In this document: piece by piece, positions 1 through 6,723 of the stretch
Position numbering within the stretch: position 1 is the first letter of the stretch
Layout of the letters: each line of letters opens with the position of its first letter
DNA from: Bordetella parapertussis
GTDB lineage: Bacteria > Pseudomonadota > Gammaproteobacteria > Burkholderiales > CAIKXV01
Assembly: GCA_945877995.1 (NCBI GenBank)
Contig: CAMDXD010000150.1
Location: forward strand, 1-8,749
Length of the DNA: 8,749 nucleotides
Direction: 5' to 3'
Translations under genes and position numbers: made by a program
Notes under the pieces: model-generated
What the model was told of the DNA's origin: nothing
The model's database searches: none
Seen by the model: the letters and a program-made list of their open reading frames with translations, nothing else

Positions 1-2
1 AA

Positions 3-878
3 CTCGGGTTCTTCCGGCCGCATCCGCCGTTCATGGCCACTGCCCCCTTCGACGCGCTGATTGATCCGGGCCGGATCCCGCCGCCCGTGCGAGCCACGAG
101 CGTGGCGCATGAAGCGGCGATCCATCCACTGAACCGGCTGCTGCTCGAAACGCTCAGGGCCGGCACGTCGGTGACCGGCATGGCGGGGCTGTCCTGCGAC
201 GTCACGCCCGACGACCTGCGCCGCATCGCCGCTGCCTATCACGGCCTGCTGGCCGAAGTCGACCACCATCTCGGGCGCGTGCTCGACCATCTCGACGCGA
301 CCGGGCAGTCCGACCATACGCTGGTGATCCTCACCTCCGATCACGCCGAGCAGCTGGGCGACCATCACATGCTGAGCAAACGCGGCTACTACCCGTCCTC
401 GTATCATGTGCCATGCATCATGGTCGATCCACGGCCTGTGGCGGATGCGACACGGGGAAGCACGGTCACCGCCTTCAGCGAGAATGTCGACCTGCTGCCG
501 ACGATCCTCGACTGGCTCGGCCAGCCGATCCCGGAACAGTGCGACGGACGCTCGCTGCTCGGGTTCCTGCAAGGCACGGTGCCTTCAGGCTGGCGCCGGG
601 AAGCGCGCTGGGAGTACGACTTCCGCGATCTCGCCGGCGGAAAGGCGCCACTGCTGCTCGGCATCGCGCGCCACCAATGCAGCCTCGCGGTGATCCGCGA
701 CGCCGACCACGCCTATGTGCACTTTGCCGCGCTGCCGCCGCTGCTGTTCGACCTGCGCCGGGATCCGGCCTGGCTGGTGAACAAGGCCGACGATCCCGGG
801 TCGCGCGACGTGGCGCTCGACATGGCCAGGCGCATGCTCGACTGGCGCCTCGGCCACGCCGACCGGACACTGACCTGA
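3..878 (+). CDS. Phosphonate monoester hydrolase-like protein of the sulfatase/alkaline phosphatase superfamily (5' partial)
   Basis: The frame is open from the left edge and begins GFFRPHPPF, a segment internal to this family, so the ATG at 33 is an internal methionine and the gene starts outside the window. Counting from that Met, residues 101-106 read TSDHAE: D103 and H104 match the metal-binding Asp-His of the superfamily. GDHHMLSKRGY follows at 109-119 with the usual conserved Lys, then NVDLLPTILDWLG at 151-163 and CDGRSLLGFL at 170-179. About 290 residues are visible, against roughly 500 or more for the family. The formylglycine (Cys/Ser) nucleophile would lie in the missing half. Such enzymes hydrolyse phosphonate monoesters and phosphodiesters, sometimes sulfate esters. 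Sequence style and the neighbouring phn cluster favour a phosphonate or phosphate ester substrate. The usual SDHGE is SDHAE here. An arylsulfatase or choline-sulfatase-like role cannot be excluded. Confidence 0.8.
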   Translation, partial: LGFFRPHPPFMATAPFDALIDPGRIPPPVRATSVAHEAAIHPLNRLLLETLRAGTSVTGMAGLSCDVTPDDLRRIAAAYHGLLAEVDHHLGRVLDHLDATGQSDHTLVILTSDHAEQLGDHHMLSKRGYYPSSYHVPCIMVDPRPVADATRGSTVTAFSENVDLLPTILDWLGQPIPEQCDGRSLLGFLQGTVPSGWRREARWEYDFRDLAGGKAPLLLGIARHQCSLAVIRDADHAYVHFAALPPLLFDLRRDPAWLVNKADDPGSRDVALDMARRMLDWRLGHADRTLT

Positions 879-881
879 CAC

Positions 882-950
882 CCGGCGGTCCGCGTCGGTC
901 ACAGTCCTCGGCGGTCCGCGTCGGACACACCACCCGGCGGTCCGCGCCGG
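882..950 (+). terminator. Possible terminator: three GC-rich hairpins in the repeats, no U-tract
   Basis: Each 26-bp repeat can form a 6-bp stem with a GTCCG loop, at 882-898, 908-924 and 934-950. The third is perfect (CCGGCG-GTCCG-CGCCGG). The first needs one G-U pair and the second two. Those wobble pairs form only in the plus-strand transcript, which would suit termination of the hydrolase mRNA. No T-run follows any of the hairpins, so an ordinary intrinsic terminator is not shown. They may instead slow polymerase, block 3' exonucleases or have no role. Confidence 0.35.
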
Positions 951-960
951 TCACACCACT
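883..960. repeat. Three tandem copies of a 26-bp repeat between convergent genes
   Basis: Copies occupy 883-908, 909-934 and 935-960, with an exact 26-bp period. Each begins with the same 12 bases, CGGCGGTCCGCG. By eye, copies 1 and 2 agree at 21 of 26 positions, 1 and 3 at 22, and 2 and 3 at 23. The array fills nearly all of the gap between the hydrolase stop (878) and the phnM stop (953 to 951). The third copy includes the phnM stop codon and its last two Val codons. It has too few copies and no spacers, so it is not a CRISPR array. Confidence 0.85.
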
Positions 961-2108
961 CTGCGGCCCGATCGCCAGACCGCGCGAACCACCGGGTGCA
1001 TGCGGCCCGCCTGCCCTTCGACCAGTCTGACCTGTACGAGGTCGGCCCGCTTGCCAACGGCGATCTCGCCCCGATCGTCGAGTGCGACCGAACGGGCCGG
1101 GTTGCGGGTCACCAGGTTGACGGCCTGCGGGATGTCGAACCCGGCATCGTCGACAAGGCGAAACGCGGCCATCAGCAGGCTCACCGGGATGTAATCCGAG
1201 GACAGGATGTCGAGCAGGCCGAGCCTGGCCAGTTCGATCGCAGCCACGTTGCCCGAATGCGAGCCGCCACGCACCACGTTCGGGGCACCCATGAGCACCG
1301 ACATGCCGAGGGCGTTCGCCGCCCGGGCCGAAGCTTCCCGGGTCGGAAACTCGCAGATGGCCACGCCGTCGGCATGTGCCTCGTCTACGTGTTCGAGCAG
1401 CGTGTCGTCATGGCTGGCCAGCGCGATCGCACGCTGCTTCGCGTATTCGACGAAGTGCCTGCGGTGCGGGGCGGCGTAGCGTTCCTGCACCTGCTTTGCG
1501 TTGACCACCTGTGCATCGAACTTCGCGTCCGACCATCCCTTCTTGCCCGTGTAGTAGACGCGGGCCTGCTCGAGGTTTTCCCACTGGCGCTGGCCGGGCG
1601 TATGGTCCATCAGCGAAATCAGGCCCACGCGTGGGTGGTCGATGAAGGGCTCGAACAGTGACAGGGTGTTGGCCGCCGCGAGTTCGCAGCGTACGTGCAG
1701 CAGGTGCTCCACGCGCAGCAGGTCGGCCGCGCTGGTGCTGTCGATCATCTCGACCACCTCGGCCCAGCCCTGGCCGCGCAGCGCCTCTTCATCGATGTCG
1801 CCCACGCCCAGCGAATCGTAGACCGTCGTGATGCCGGAGGCCGCCAGTTCGGCGTCATGCGCAAACAGCGCGGGCAGTGCCGGCCAGCGTACCTTCGGAC
1901 GCGGCATCAGGTGCCGTTCGAAATTGTCGGTATGCAGTTCGACCAGGCCCGGAATCAGGAAGTCGCCATCGATGTCCTGCGTGCCCGAGACGCCGGTGCC
2001 GCCGGCGGCAATCGCCGCGATGCTGCCACCGGCCACCGCCAGCGTGCCCTGCACCACCTCGTCGCCGAGCACGAGCCGGGCACTCTTGAATACCATGTCG
2101 CTGTTCAT
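951..2108 (-). CDS. phnM: PhnM, ribose 1-phosphonate 5-triphosphate diphosphatase
   Basis: This amidohydrolase-superfamily protein removes pyrophosphate from alpha-D-ribose 1-(phosphonate) 5-triphosphate, giving the 5-phosphate that PhnJ cleaves. The product has 385 residues, near the family's usual length. Motifs in order: PGLVELHTDNFERHLMPRP at 53-71 with metal-ligand His59 in an HTD context; EHLLHVRCE at 134-142; ASHDDT at 231-236 followed by EHVDEAHADG; GAPNVVRGGSHSGN at 274-287; and SSDYIPVS at 303-310, whose Asp305 is the late conserved amidohydrolase aspartate. The start is the ATG at 2108-2106, which overlaps the phnL stop as ATGA and has GAGG about 7 bases upstream. A longer open frame to 2378 gives low-complexity, non-homologous sequence inside phnL and was rejected. 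This is the last gene of the phn operon. Its stop and last two codons lie in the third 26-bp repeat. Confidence 0.97.
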   Translation of the reverse strand: MNSDMVFKSARLVLGDEVVQGTLAVAGGSIAAIAAGGTGVSGTQDIDGDFLIPGLVELHTDNFERHLMPRPKVRWPALPALFAHDAELAASGITTVYDSLGVGDIDEEALRGQGWAEVVEMIDSTSAADLLRVEHLLHVRCELAAANTLSLFEPFIDHPRVGLISLMDHTPGQRQWENLEQARVYYTGKKGWSDAKFDAQVVNAKQVQERYAAPHRRHFVEYAKQRAIALASHDDTLLEHVDEAHADGVAICEFPTREASARAANALGMSVLMGAPNVVRGGSHSGNVAAIELARLGLLDILSSDYIPVSLLMAAFRLVDDAGFDIPQAVNLVTRNPARSVALDDRGEIAVGKRADLVQVRLVEGQAGRMHPVVRAVWRSGRRVV

Positions 2109-2857
2109 CTTGACCTCGGTCCTGGCTGGAAGCAGCCCATGTCGAGTACGCGCGTGGCGACCTGCTCGCGGATGCGGGCATCGTGGAAGATCCCGATCAC
2201 GGTCGTGCCGCGCTTTCGTACCTCGTTGATCAGTGCCACGATGGTCGCGCTGTTGCCTGCGTCGAGCGATGCGGTCGGCTCGTCGAGCAGCAGCACCGGC
2301 CAGTCGCGCACGAAGCTGCGCGCGAGGTTGATGCGCTGCTGCTCGCCGCCCGAAAAGGTGGCGGGCGGCACGTGCCACAGGCGCTGCGGGATACGCAGGC
2401 GCAGCAGCAGGTCCTGCGCCTGCCGGTGCGCGTCGCGCAGTGCGTCGGGGTCGACCCCCGTACCGGCCAGCAGTGGTTCAGCCACCACGTCGAGCGAACC
2501 CACGCGCGGCACGGTGCGCAGGAACTGGCTGACATAGCCGATCGTCGAGCGGCGCACGGCCAGCAGGGTCTGCGCACTGGCCCGGGTCATGTCGACCTCG
2601 GCGCCGGCCTGCGCCCCGTCGTCGTGCTGCACGTGGATCGATCCGGTGCTGGCGCGATAGTTCGCATAGATCAGTTTCAGCAGCGTGCTCTTGCCCGCCC
2701 CCGAAGGTCCGTCCAGGGCGATGCATTCGCCGGGGAAGGCTTCGAACGCGACGCCTTCCAGCACGGGCAGTTCGATACCCCCCTGGTTGTGCAGGACGAA
2801 CCGCTTGGACAGGCTGGATACCCGCAGCAGGGGCTTCACGTCGACGCCGGGCATCAT
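2105..2857 (-). CDS. phnL: PhnL, ABC-type ATPase of the C-P lyase system
   Basis: This is an ABC nucleotide-binding protein of 250 residues; E. coli PhnL has about 226. It shows Walker A GPSGAGKS at 50-57, Q-loop Gln111 in VSQFLR, signature FSGGEQQR at 168-175, Walker B VLLLDE at 188-193 and H-loop His225. There are no membrane segments, and no permease gene is nearby. That fits the known role of PhnL with PhnG, PhnH and PhnI in attaching phosphonate to the ribose of ATP, rather than transport. The start is the first of two adjacent ATG codons (2857-2855), overlapping the phnK stop as ATGA. No strong Shine-Dalgarno precedes it, so translational coupling to phnK is likely. The extra length is mostly at the C-terminus (GCFQPGPRSR) and around residues 78-100. 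Confidence 0.97.
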   Translation of the reverse strand: MMPGVDVKPLLRVSSLSKRFVLHNQGGIELPVLEGVAFEAFPGECIALDGPSGAGKSTLLKLIYANYRASTGSIHVQHDDGAQAGAEVDMTRASAQTLLAVRRSTIGYVSQFLRTVPRVGSLDVVAEPLLAGTGVDPDALRDAHRQAQDLLLRLRIPQRLWHVPPATFSGGEQQRINLARSFVRDWPVLLLDEPTASLDAGNSATIVALINEVRKRGTTVIGIFHDARIREQVATRVLDMGCFQPGPRSR

Positions 2858-3633
2858 GGCTGCAGCACCGAGGACACCAGCAACTGCGTGTACGGGTGCT
2901 GGGGATCGTCGAGGACCTGGTCGGTCAGGCCGGTCTCCACGACGCGGCCTTCTTTCATCACCATCATCCGGTGCGCCAGCAGACGCGCCACGGCCAGGTC
3001 GTGCGTGACCACGATCGCTGCCAGCGACAGGCCGCGGGTGAGCGTGCGCAGCAGGTCGAGCAGCTTGGCCTGGACGCTCACGTCCAGGCCCGAGGTGGGC
3101 TCGTCCATGAACACCAGCCGGGGCCGCGTCACGAGGTTGCGTGCAATCTGCAGGCGCTGGCGCATGCCCCCGGAGAAGGTGGTCGGCGTATCGTCGATAC
3201 GTCCTGCATCCATCTCGACCCGCTGCAGCCAGTTCGCCGCCTCGGTGCGGATGCGGCCGTAGTGGCGCTCGCCCAGGGCCATCAGCCGCTCGCCGACATT
3301 CGCCCCGGCGGAGACGTTCATGCGCAGCCCCTGCACCGCATCCTGGTGCACGTAGCCCCAGTCGGTGCGGGCCAGCAACCGGCGCTGGGCTTCGGACATC
3401 GAATACACGTCGACCATGCCATCGTGCCGGGTCATGAACCCGACGCGTCCGGCATCCGGTTTCACGCGCGCCGCAACCGCATTGAGCAGGGTCGTCTTGC
3501 CCGAGCCGGACTCACCGACCACCGCGAGCACCTCGCCCGGCCACAGGTCGAACGAAACATCGTCCACGGCCCGGCGGGCACCGTAGTGCATCGTCACGCC
3601 CTGGACACGAAGCAGTGGGGGGTTATCGGTCAT
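2854..3633 (-). CDS. phnK: PhnK, ABC-type ATPase that docks on the C-P lyase core complex
   Basis: This is a 259-residue ABC ATPase, close to the 252 of E. coli PhnK. Visible motifs: Walker A GESGSGKT at 40-47, Q-loop Gln97 in YVHQDAVQGLRMNVSAG, signature FSGGMRQR at 153-160, Walker B LVFMDE at 173-178 with EPTSGLDVSVQAKLLDLLR after it, and H-loop His211. The tail DDPQHPYTQLLVSSVLQP resembles oligopeptide-transporter ATPases, the nearest relatives. In E. coli, PhnK binds the PhnGHIJ complex through PhnJ and is needed for phosphonate use; it is not a transporter subunit. I chose the ATG at 3633-3631 because MTDNPPLLRVQGVTMHYG is the family N-terminus. The frame stays open to 3690, but those 19 residues have no family character. 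The gene overlaps the end of phnJ by 11 bp. Confidence 0.97.
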   Translation of the reverse strand: MTDNPPLLRVQGVTMHYGARRAVDDVSFDLWPGEVLAVVGESGSGKTTLLNAVAARVKPDAGRVGFMTRHDGMVDVYSMSEAQRRLLARTDWGYVHQDAVQGLRMNVSAGANVGERLMALGERHYGRIRTEAANWLQRVEMDAGRIDDTPTTFSGGMRQRLQIARNLVTRPRLVFMDEPTSGLDVSVQAKLLDLLRTLTRGLSLAAIVVTHDLAVARLLAHRMMVMKEGRVVETGLTDQVLDDPQHPYTQLLVSSVLQP

Positions 3634-4495
3634 CGTCCTGCCTGTTGAGTCTGCAATGATCGGTGTCGGAACAGACGAACATGTGTCCACCGCTGTCGTC
3701 GGTGATCACCTCGTCCAGGAAGCTGTCGGTCGCACCGCACAGTGCACAAGGCTCGGTCCAGCGCTGCACTTCGAACGGGTGGTCGTCGAAGGCGAGGCTC
3801 TCGACGCTGGTCCAGGGCGGTATCGCGTAGATGCGCTTCTCGCGCCCGGCCCCGAACAGCTGCAGCGCCGGGTTCATGTGCATCTTCGGGTTGTCGAACT
3901 TCGGGATCGGCGAAGGCGCCATCAGGAACCGGCCATCGACCATCACGGGATAGTCGTAGGTGGTGGCGATATGGCCGAAGCGTGCGATGTCCTCGTACAG
4001 CTTCACGTGCATCAGCCCGTAGTCGGCCAGCCCGTGCATCACGCGGGTCTCGATCTCGCGCGGCTCCAGCTTCTGCAGCGGCTCCGGCTGCGGCACCTGG
4101 TAGACGATGACCTGCCCGTCCTGCAACGGCGTCTCGGGGATGCGGTGCCGGGTCTGGATGATGGTCGCCTCGGTCGTGACCGAGGTCACCGCCACCGCCG
4201 TCGTGCGCTGGAAGAAGCGGCGGATGTTGACTGCATTGACGGTGTCGTCGGCGCCCTGGTCGATCACCTTGAGCACATCGGCCGGCCCGATGATGGATGC
4301 AGTCACCTGTATGCCGCCGGTACCCCATCCATAGGGCAGGGGCATTTCGCGTGAACCGAACGGGACCTGGTAGCCCGGGATCGCCACCGCCTTCAGGATC
4401 GCGCGGCGGATCATCCGCTTCGTGCGTTCGTCCAGGTAGGCGAAGTTGAAGTTCTTATCGCGCTCGACGGGCGGCGGCAGGTCGCTGACCTTCAT
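3623..4495 (-). CDS. phnJ: PhnJ, radical SAM carbon-phosphorus lyase
   Basis: PhnJ cleaves the C-P bond of ribose 1-phosphonate 5-phosphate with S-adenosylmethionine and a 4Fe-4S cluster, releasing an alkane and 5-phosphoribosyl 1,2-cyclic phosphate. The protein has 290 residues against 281 in E. coli, with all key positions shifted by exactly 9. Cys250, Cys253 and Cys275 (CALC...FVC) correspond to the cluster ligands Cys241, Cys244 and Cys266. Cys281 corresponds to catalytic Cys272, and Gly41 in IPGYQVPFGSREMP corresponds to the glycyl-radical site Gly32. Other conserved blocks are YGWGTGGIQVTASIIG at 55-70, QTRHRIPETPLQDGQ at 114-128 and MAPSPIPKFDNPKMHMNPALQLFG at 192-215. The start ATG (4495-4493) overlaps the phnI stop as ATGA, and GGAGG lies 4 bases upstream. 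All required residues are present, so the enzyme should be active. Confidence 0.98.
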   Translation of the reverse strand: MKVSDLPPPVERDKNFNFAYLDERTKRMIRRAILKAVAIPGYQVPFGSREMPLPYGWGTGGIQVTASIIGPADVLKVIDQGADDTVNAVNIRRFFQRTTAVAVTSVTTEATIIQTRHRIPETPLQDGQVIVYQVPQPEPLQKLEPREIETRVMHGLADYGLMHVKLYEDIARFGHIATTYDYPVMVDGRFLMAPSPIPKFDNPKMHMNPALQLFGAGREKRIYAIPPWTSVESLAFDDHPFEVQRWTEPCALCGATDSFLDEVITDDSGGHMFVCSDTDHCRLNRQDDDR

Positions 4496-5583
4496 GCCGC
4501 CTCCGCGCCGGATTCCGGCATGGCTGCACGCATCTTGCGGACCAGTTCGAGTTCCGACTGGAAGTCGACGTAATGGGGCAGCTTCAGGTGTTGCACGAAT
4601 CCGGAGGCCTCGAGATTATCGGTGTGGGAGAGCACGAACTCCTGCATCTGGGCGGGCGAATCGGCGGCCTCGCCAAGTTCTGCGGCGCGCAGCGCCCGGT
4701 CGACCAGCGCCATGCCCATCGCCTTGCGTTCGCTGGCGCCGAAGGCGAGCCCATAGCCCCGGGTGAACTTCGGCGCCTCGGTCTTCGACCCGGCGAACTG
4801 GTTGACCATCTGGCATTCGGTGATCTCGATCTCCCCGATCGACACCGGGAAGCCGAGTTCTTCGGGCTCGACCTCGACCTCGACCAGCCCGAAACGGATC
4901 TCGCCGGCAAACGGATGCGAATGCGCATAGCCGCGCTGCGTCGAGTAACCCATCGCCAGCAGGAACCCTTCGTCGCCGCGCGCGAGGTTCTGCAGCCGCG
5001 CGGCGCGGTCTGCCGGGAAGGCAAGGGGCACGCGGGTGAGGTCGACCGGTTCCGGATCACCGGGCGAGGGCTCATGGCTTTCGATGAGCCCCTCGTTGCC
5101 GAGCAGATCGACCACGCGGGGTACCGGCCCTGCCTCTGCCTGAACCGGAGCCTCGGGTGCTGCCTGTGCCTCGCCCGAGGCCGCCAACGTGAAGTCGAGC
5201 AGGCGCTGGGTGTAGTCGTAGGTGGGCCCGAGGACCTGCCCGCCGGGCAGGTCCTTGAAGGTGGCCGAGATCCTTCGCCACAGGCGCATGTCGGCAGTGT
5301 CCAGCGGTAGTGCATAACCGAGCCTGGGCAACGTGGCGCGATAGGCCCTGAGCAGGAAGATCGCTTCCACCAGGTCACCGGCGGCCTGCTTGATCGCCAG
5401 CGCGGCCAATTCAGGATCGTAGACCGACCCCTCGCACATCACGCGATCGACCGACAGCCGCAACTGCTGCTGGATCTGATCCAGTGTCAACTCCGGCACC
5501 GAGGTATCGCCGCGGCGCGCCTGCGCGAGCAGCGCATAGGAATTGAGGATTGCGCGTTCGCCACCCTTGACTGCAACGTACAC
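4492..5583 (-). CDS. phnI: PhnI, nucleosidase subunit of the C-P lyase core complex
   Basis: PhnI, with PhnG, PhnH and PhnL, displaces adenine from ATP with phosphonate to give ribose 1-phosphonate 5-triphosphate. The product has 363 residues (E. coli about 354). Conserved stretches: YVAVKGGERAI at 2-12, VEAIFLLRAYRATL at 72-85, PGGQVLGPTYDYTQRLLDFTL at 113-133, RGDEGFLLAMGYSTQRGYAHSHPFAGEIR at 202-230 and FTRGYGLAFGASERKAMGMALVDRAL at 273-298. HLKLPHYVDFQSEL at 332-345 contains His332 and His337, equivalent to His328 and His333 at the metal site of the E. coli complex. The start is a GTG at 5583-5581: homology begins exactly there and GGAAGG (5594-5589) sits 5 bases before it. The open frame to 5673 runs inside phnH and was rejected. 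One base separates it from the phnH stop. Residues about 138-155 form an Ala/Glu/Pro-rich stretch where the family varies. Confidence 0.97.
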   Translation of the reverse strand: MYVAVKGGERAILNSYALLAQARRGDTSVPELTLDQIQQQLRLSVDRVMCEGSVYDPELAALAIKQAAGDLVEAIFLLRAYRATLPRLGYALPLDTADMRLWRRISATFKDLPGGQVLGPTYDYTQRLLDFTLAASGEAQAAPEAPVQAEAGPVPRVVDLLGNEGLIESHEPSPGDPEPVDLTRVPLAFPADRAARLQNLARGDEGFLLAMGYSTQRGYAHSHPFAGEIRFGLVEVEVEPEELGFPVSIGEIEITECQMVNQFAGSKTEAPKFTRGYGLAFGASERKAMGMALVDRALRAAELGEAADSPAQMQEFVLSHTDNLEASGFVQHLKLPHYVDFQSELELVRKMRAAMPESGAEAA

Positions 5584-5584
5584 G

Positions 5585-6196
5585 TCAGCCTTCCAGCCGC
5601 GTCGTGCGCGGCAGTGCAGCCAGCGCGTCGGCACTGGCGAAGAACACATCGACACCGCACGGGAAGCCGGCACGGTTTGCAGCCCACTGGCTGGCGAAGG
5701 TGCTGTCGATGCCTTCTGCCGACAGCCGTGCGCGATCCCGGATGCCCGGGCCGGTCAGGGTCCAGCCGCTGTCGGCCGTCAGTGCGGCGCACTGCACGAC
5801 CAGGGTTGCCGAACGATCCGGATACGATTCGCTGCCAGCCTCGAAGTCCGCGAGGGGCGGCAGATCGGCGCCGCTGGCGACGAGCCCGAAGTCGGCCGAT
5901 GCCAGCGTTTCCACGATCGTGCATCCGGTATGGAAGCGAAGGAAGGAACCCGCGTTGCCGCCACGCAGCGCCGGCGACAGCCACAGACGCGTATCCTGGT
6001 CGAGCAGTGCAAGCAGGATGGCTGCGGCGGGACGATGCATCCCGGCGGGCGTGGACAGCGCAAGGGACGGTTCCACCGCTATCACCTTCCCGGGATGCGA
6101 CAGCGCATCCAGGCAATGGCGAAAGACCGTCTGGCTGCCGATCGAGGCATCTTCGAATCCGGCGCCGAGTCCGGACAGGTCGAGCGAAGCGTTCAT
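5585..6196 (-). CDS. phnH: PhnH, C-P lyase core complex subunit
   Basis: PhnH is a structural and catalytic-support subunit of the PhnGHIJ complex, made here as 203 residues (E. coli about 194). Recognisable elements: FRHCLDALSHPGKV at 25-38, the PhnH N-terminal signature with its HPG; MHRPAAAILLALLDQDTRLWL at 53-73; FHTGC at 88-92; the TLTGPGI turn at 146-152; and the C-terminal NRAGFPCGVDVFF at 174-186. The start ATG (6196-6194) overlaps the phnG stop as ATGA, and GGGAGG lies 7 bases upstream, which favours it over the longer open frame reaching 6535 inside phnG. In the phn operons of other bacteria PhnH also follows PhnG directly. PhnH is among the more divergent proteins of the complex, and the match is clear but less dense than for PhnI or PhnJ. 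Confidence 0.95.
   Translation of the reverse strand: MNASLDLSGLGAGFEDASIGSQTVFRHCLDALSHPGKVIAVEPSLALSTPAGMHRPAAAILLALLDQDTRLWLSPALRGGNAGSFLRFHTGCTIVETLASADFGLVASGADLPPLADFEAGSESYPDRSATLVVQCAALTADSGWTLTGPGIRDRARLSAEGIDSTFASQWAANRAGFPCGVDVFFASADALAALPRTTRLEG
5589..5594 (-). promoter_or_regulatory. Ribosome binding site that fixes the GTG start of phnI
   Basis: Read on the minus strand, GGAAGG ends 5 bases before the GTG at 5583. It overlaps the last codons of phnH. The stop of phnH (TGA), a single C and the GTG follow each other, so ribosomes ending phnH could restart here. This supports GTG over any upstream ATG. Confidence 0.65.
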
Positions 6197-6660
6197 GCGC
6201 CGACCTCCCGAGCCACGGTGAAGAATTCGACGCGCGTCGACTGCGCCTGCTGCTGCATGCGCGTGCGGGCGCTTTCCGCCGAGCGTTCGAGCGGAGCGAT
6301 CAGCGTTCGCTGCGCGGCTTCCCGATGCAGCGGCGACTGCAGCAGCGCATCTGCGAGCGCGGCGAGCTCGGCATGTCGGTGCGAGCGGCCTCGCACATAG
6401 GCGACGCCTGTCTCGCCGCTGGCGAGGCGCAACGCGCAGCGGGTAACGGTCACCTCGCCAAGGTTGAACCTGTCCCCGGTTCCACCGATCCTGCCGCGCA
6501 GCATGAACAGACCCGTCTCGGGCCGGCGCAGCCATTCGTGGGCTGCGGGTGCCAGGGCGCCGATGCCGTGTTCGAGTTCATCCAAGGCTGCACGGGCCAG
6601 CAGGCCCATCCAGTGACGCCGTCCGTTCACTTCCGGGGACCCGTCAACCGATTGCAACAT
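6193..6660 (-). CDS. phnG: PhnG, C-P lyase core complex subunit
   Basis: PhnG is the small subunit that pairs with PhnI and is part of the minimal set (PhnG, PhnH, PhnI, PhnL) needed to couple phosphonate to ATP-derived ribose. The product has 155 residues (E. coli 150). Conserved features: RHWMGLLA at 15-22, PETGLFMLRGRIGGTGDRFNLGE at 47-69, GRSHRHAELAALADALLQ at 91-108 and the C-terminal RVEFFTVARE at 143-152. This is the first gene of the minus-strand operon. Two starts compete: ATG at 6660 and an in-frame GTG two codons upstream at 6666. Neither has a strong Shine-Dalgarno; a GGA lies 7 bases before the GTG. I took the ATG. The upstream inverted repeat at 6688-6703 lies about 30 bases from either start, close enough to affect initiation. 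Confidence 0.95.
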   Translation of the reverse strand: MLQSVDGSPEVNGRRHWMGLLARAALDELEHGIGALAPAAHEWLRRPETGLFMLRGRIGGTGDRFNLGEVTVTRCALRLASGETGVAYVRGRSHRHAELAALADALLQSPLHREAAQRTLIAPLERSAESARTRMQQQAQSTRVEFFTVAREVGA

Positions 6661-6687
6661 AGCCACGCTATCGTCCGTTCACAAAGC

Positions 6688-6703
6688 GCGGCAAACCTGC
6701 CGC
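6688..6703. promoter_or_regulatory. Perfect inverted repeat, possible operator
   Basis: The sequence GCGGCA-AACC-TGCCGC has 6-bp perfect arms and a 4-base centre. It lies between the two divergent transcripts, just upstream of both first ribosome binding sites. This is where a dimeric repressor such as a PhnF-type GntR protein could bind, but no regulator gene is in the window and I do not recognise the site as a known operator. It could equally form a small hairpin in either leader RNA. Confidence 0.4.
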
Positions 6704-6710
6704 TCGACAA

Positions 6711-6716
6711 GAGGAA
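6711..6716 (+). promoter_or_regulatory. Strong Shine-Dalgarno for the short reading frame before the DUF1045 gene
   Basis: GAGGAA lies 7 bases before the ATG at 6724. That is a better ribosome site than anything directly in front of the DUF1045 start at 6765, which has only CCGG-like bases nearby. It suggests ribosomes load here first. Confidence 0.55.
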
Positions 6717-6723
6717 TCAGGGT

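Noticed and set aside
33..878. ATG at 33 as the true start of the hydrolase gene
   Set aside because: The frame is open to the left edge and the residues before the ATG (GFFRPHPPF) are conserved family sequence, so the gene is cut by the window edge.
883..960. CRISPR array
   Set aside because: The three units are directly adjacent with no unique spacers, and no cas genes are present.
996..1661. Plus-strand open frame (221 codons) opposite phnM
   Set aside because: It is complementary to the conserved phnM coding sequence and shows no domain or ribosome site of its own.
2109..2378. Upstream extension of phnM to 2378
   Set aside because: It lies inside phnL in another frame, is Arg/Ala-rich and lacks homology; the ATG at 2108 has a ribosome site and the ATGA overlap.
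2183..3262. Long plus-strand open frame (359 codons) opposite phnL and phnK
   Set aside because: It is an antisense shadow in GC-rich DNA, with His/Arg/Gln-rich sequence and no recognisable domain, while both minus-strand genes have complete ABC motifs.
3634..3690. Upstream extension of phnK to 3690
   Set aside because: The 19 extra residues are phnJ read in another frame, and the family N-terminus begins at MTDNPPLLRV.
5584..5673. Upstream extension of phnI to an ATG-type start at 5673
   Set aside because: Family similarity begins exactly at the GTG at 5583, which has GGAAGG at good spacing; the extension is phnH read in another frame.
6197..6535. Upstream extension of phnH to 6535
   Set aside because: It is phnG read out of frame; the ATG at 6196 has GGGAGG upstream and overlaps the phnG stop.
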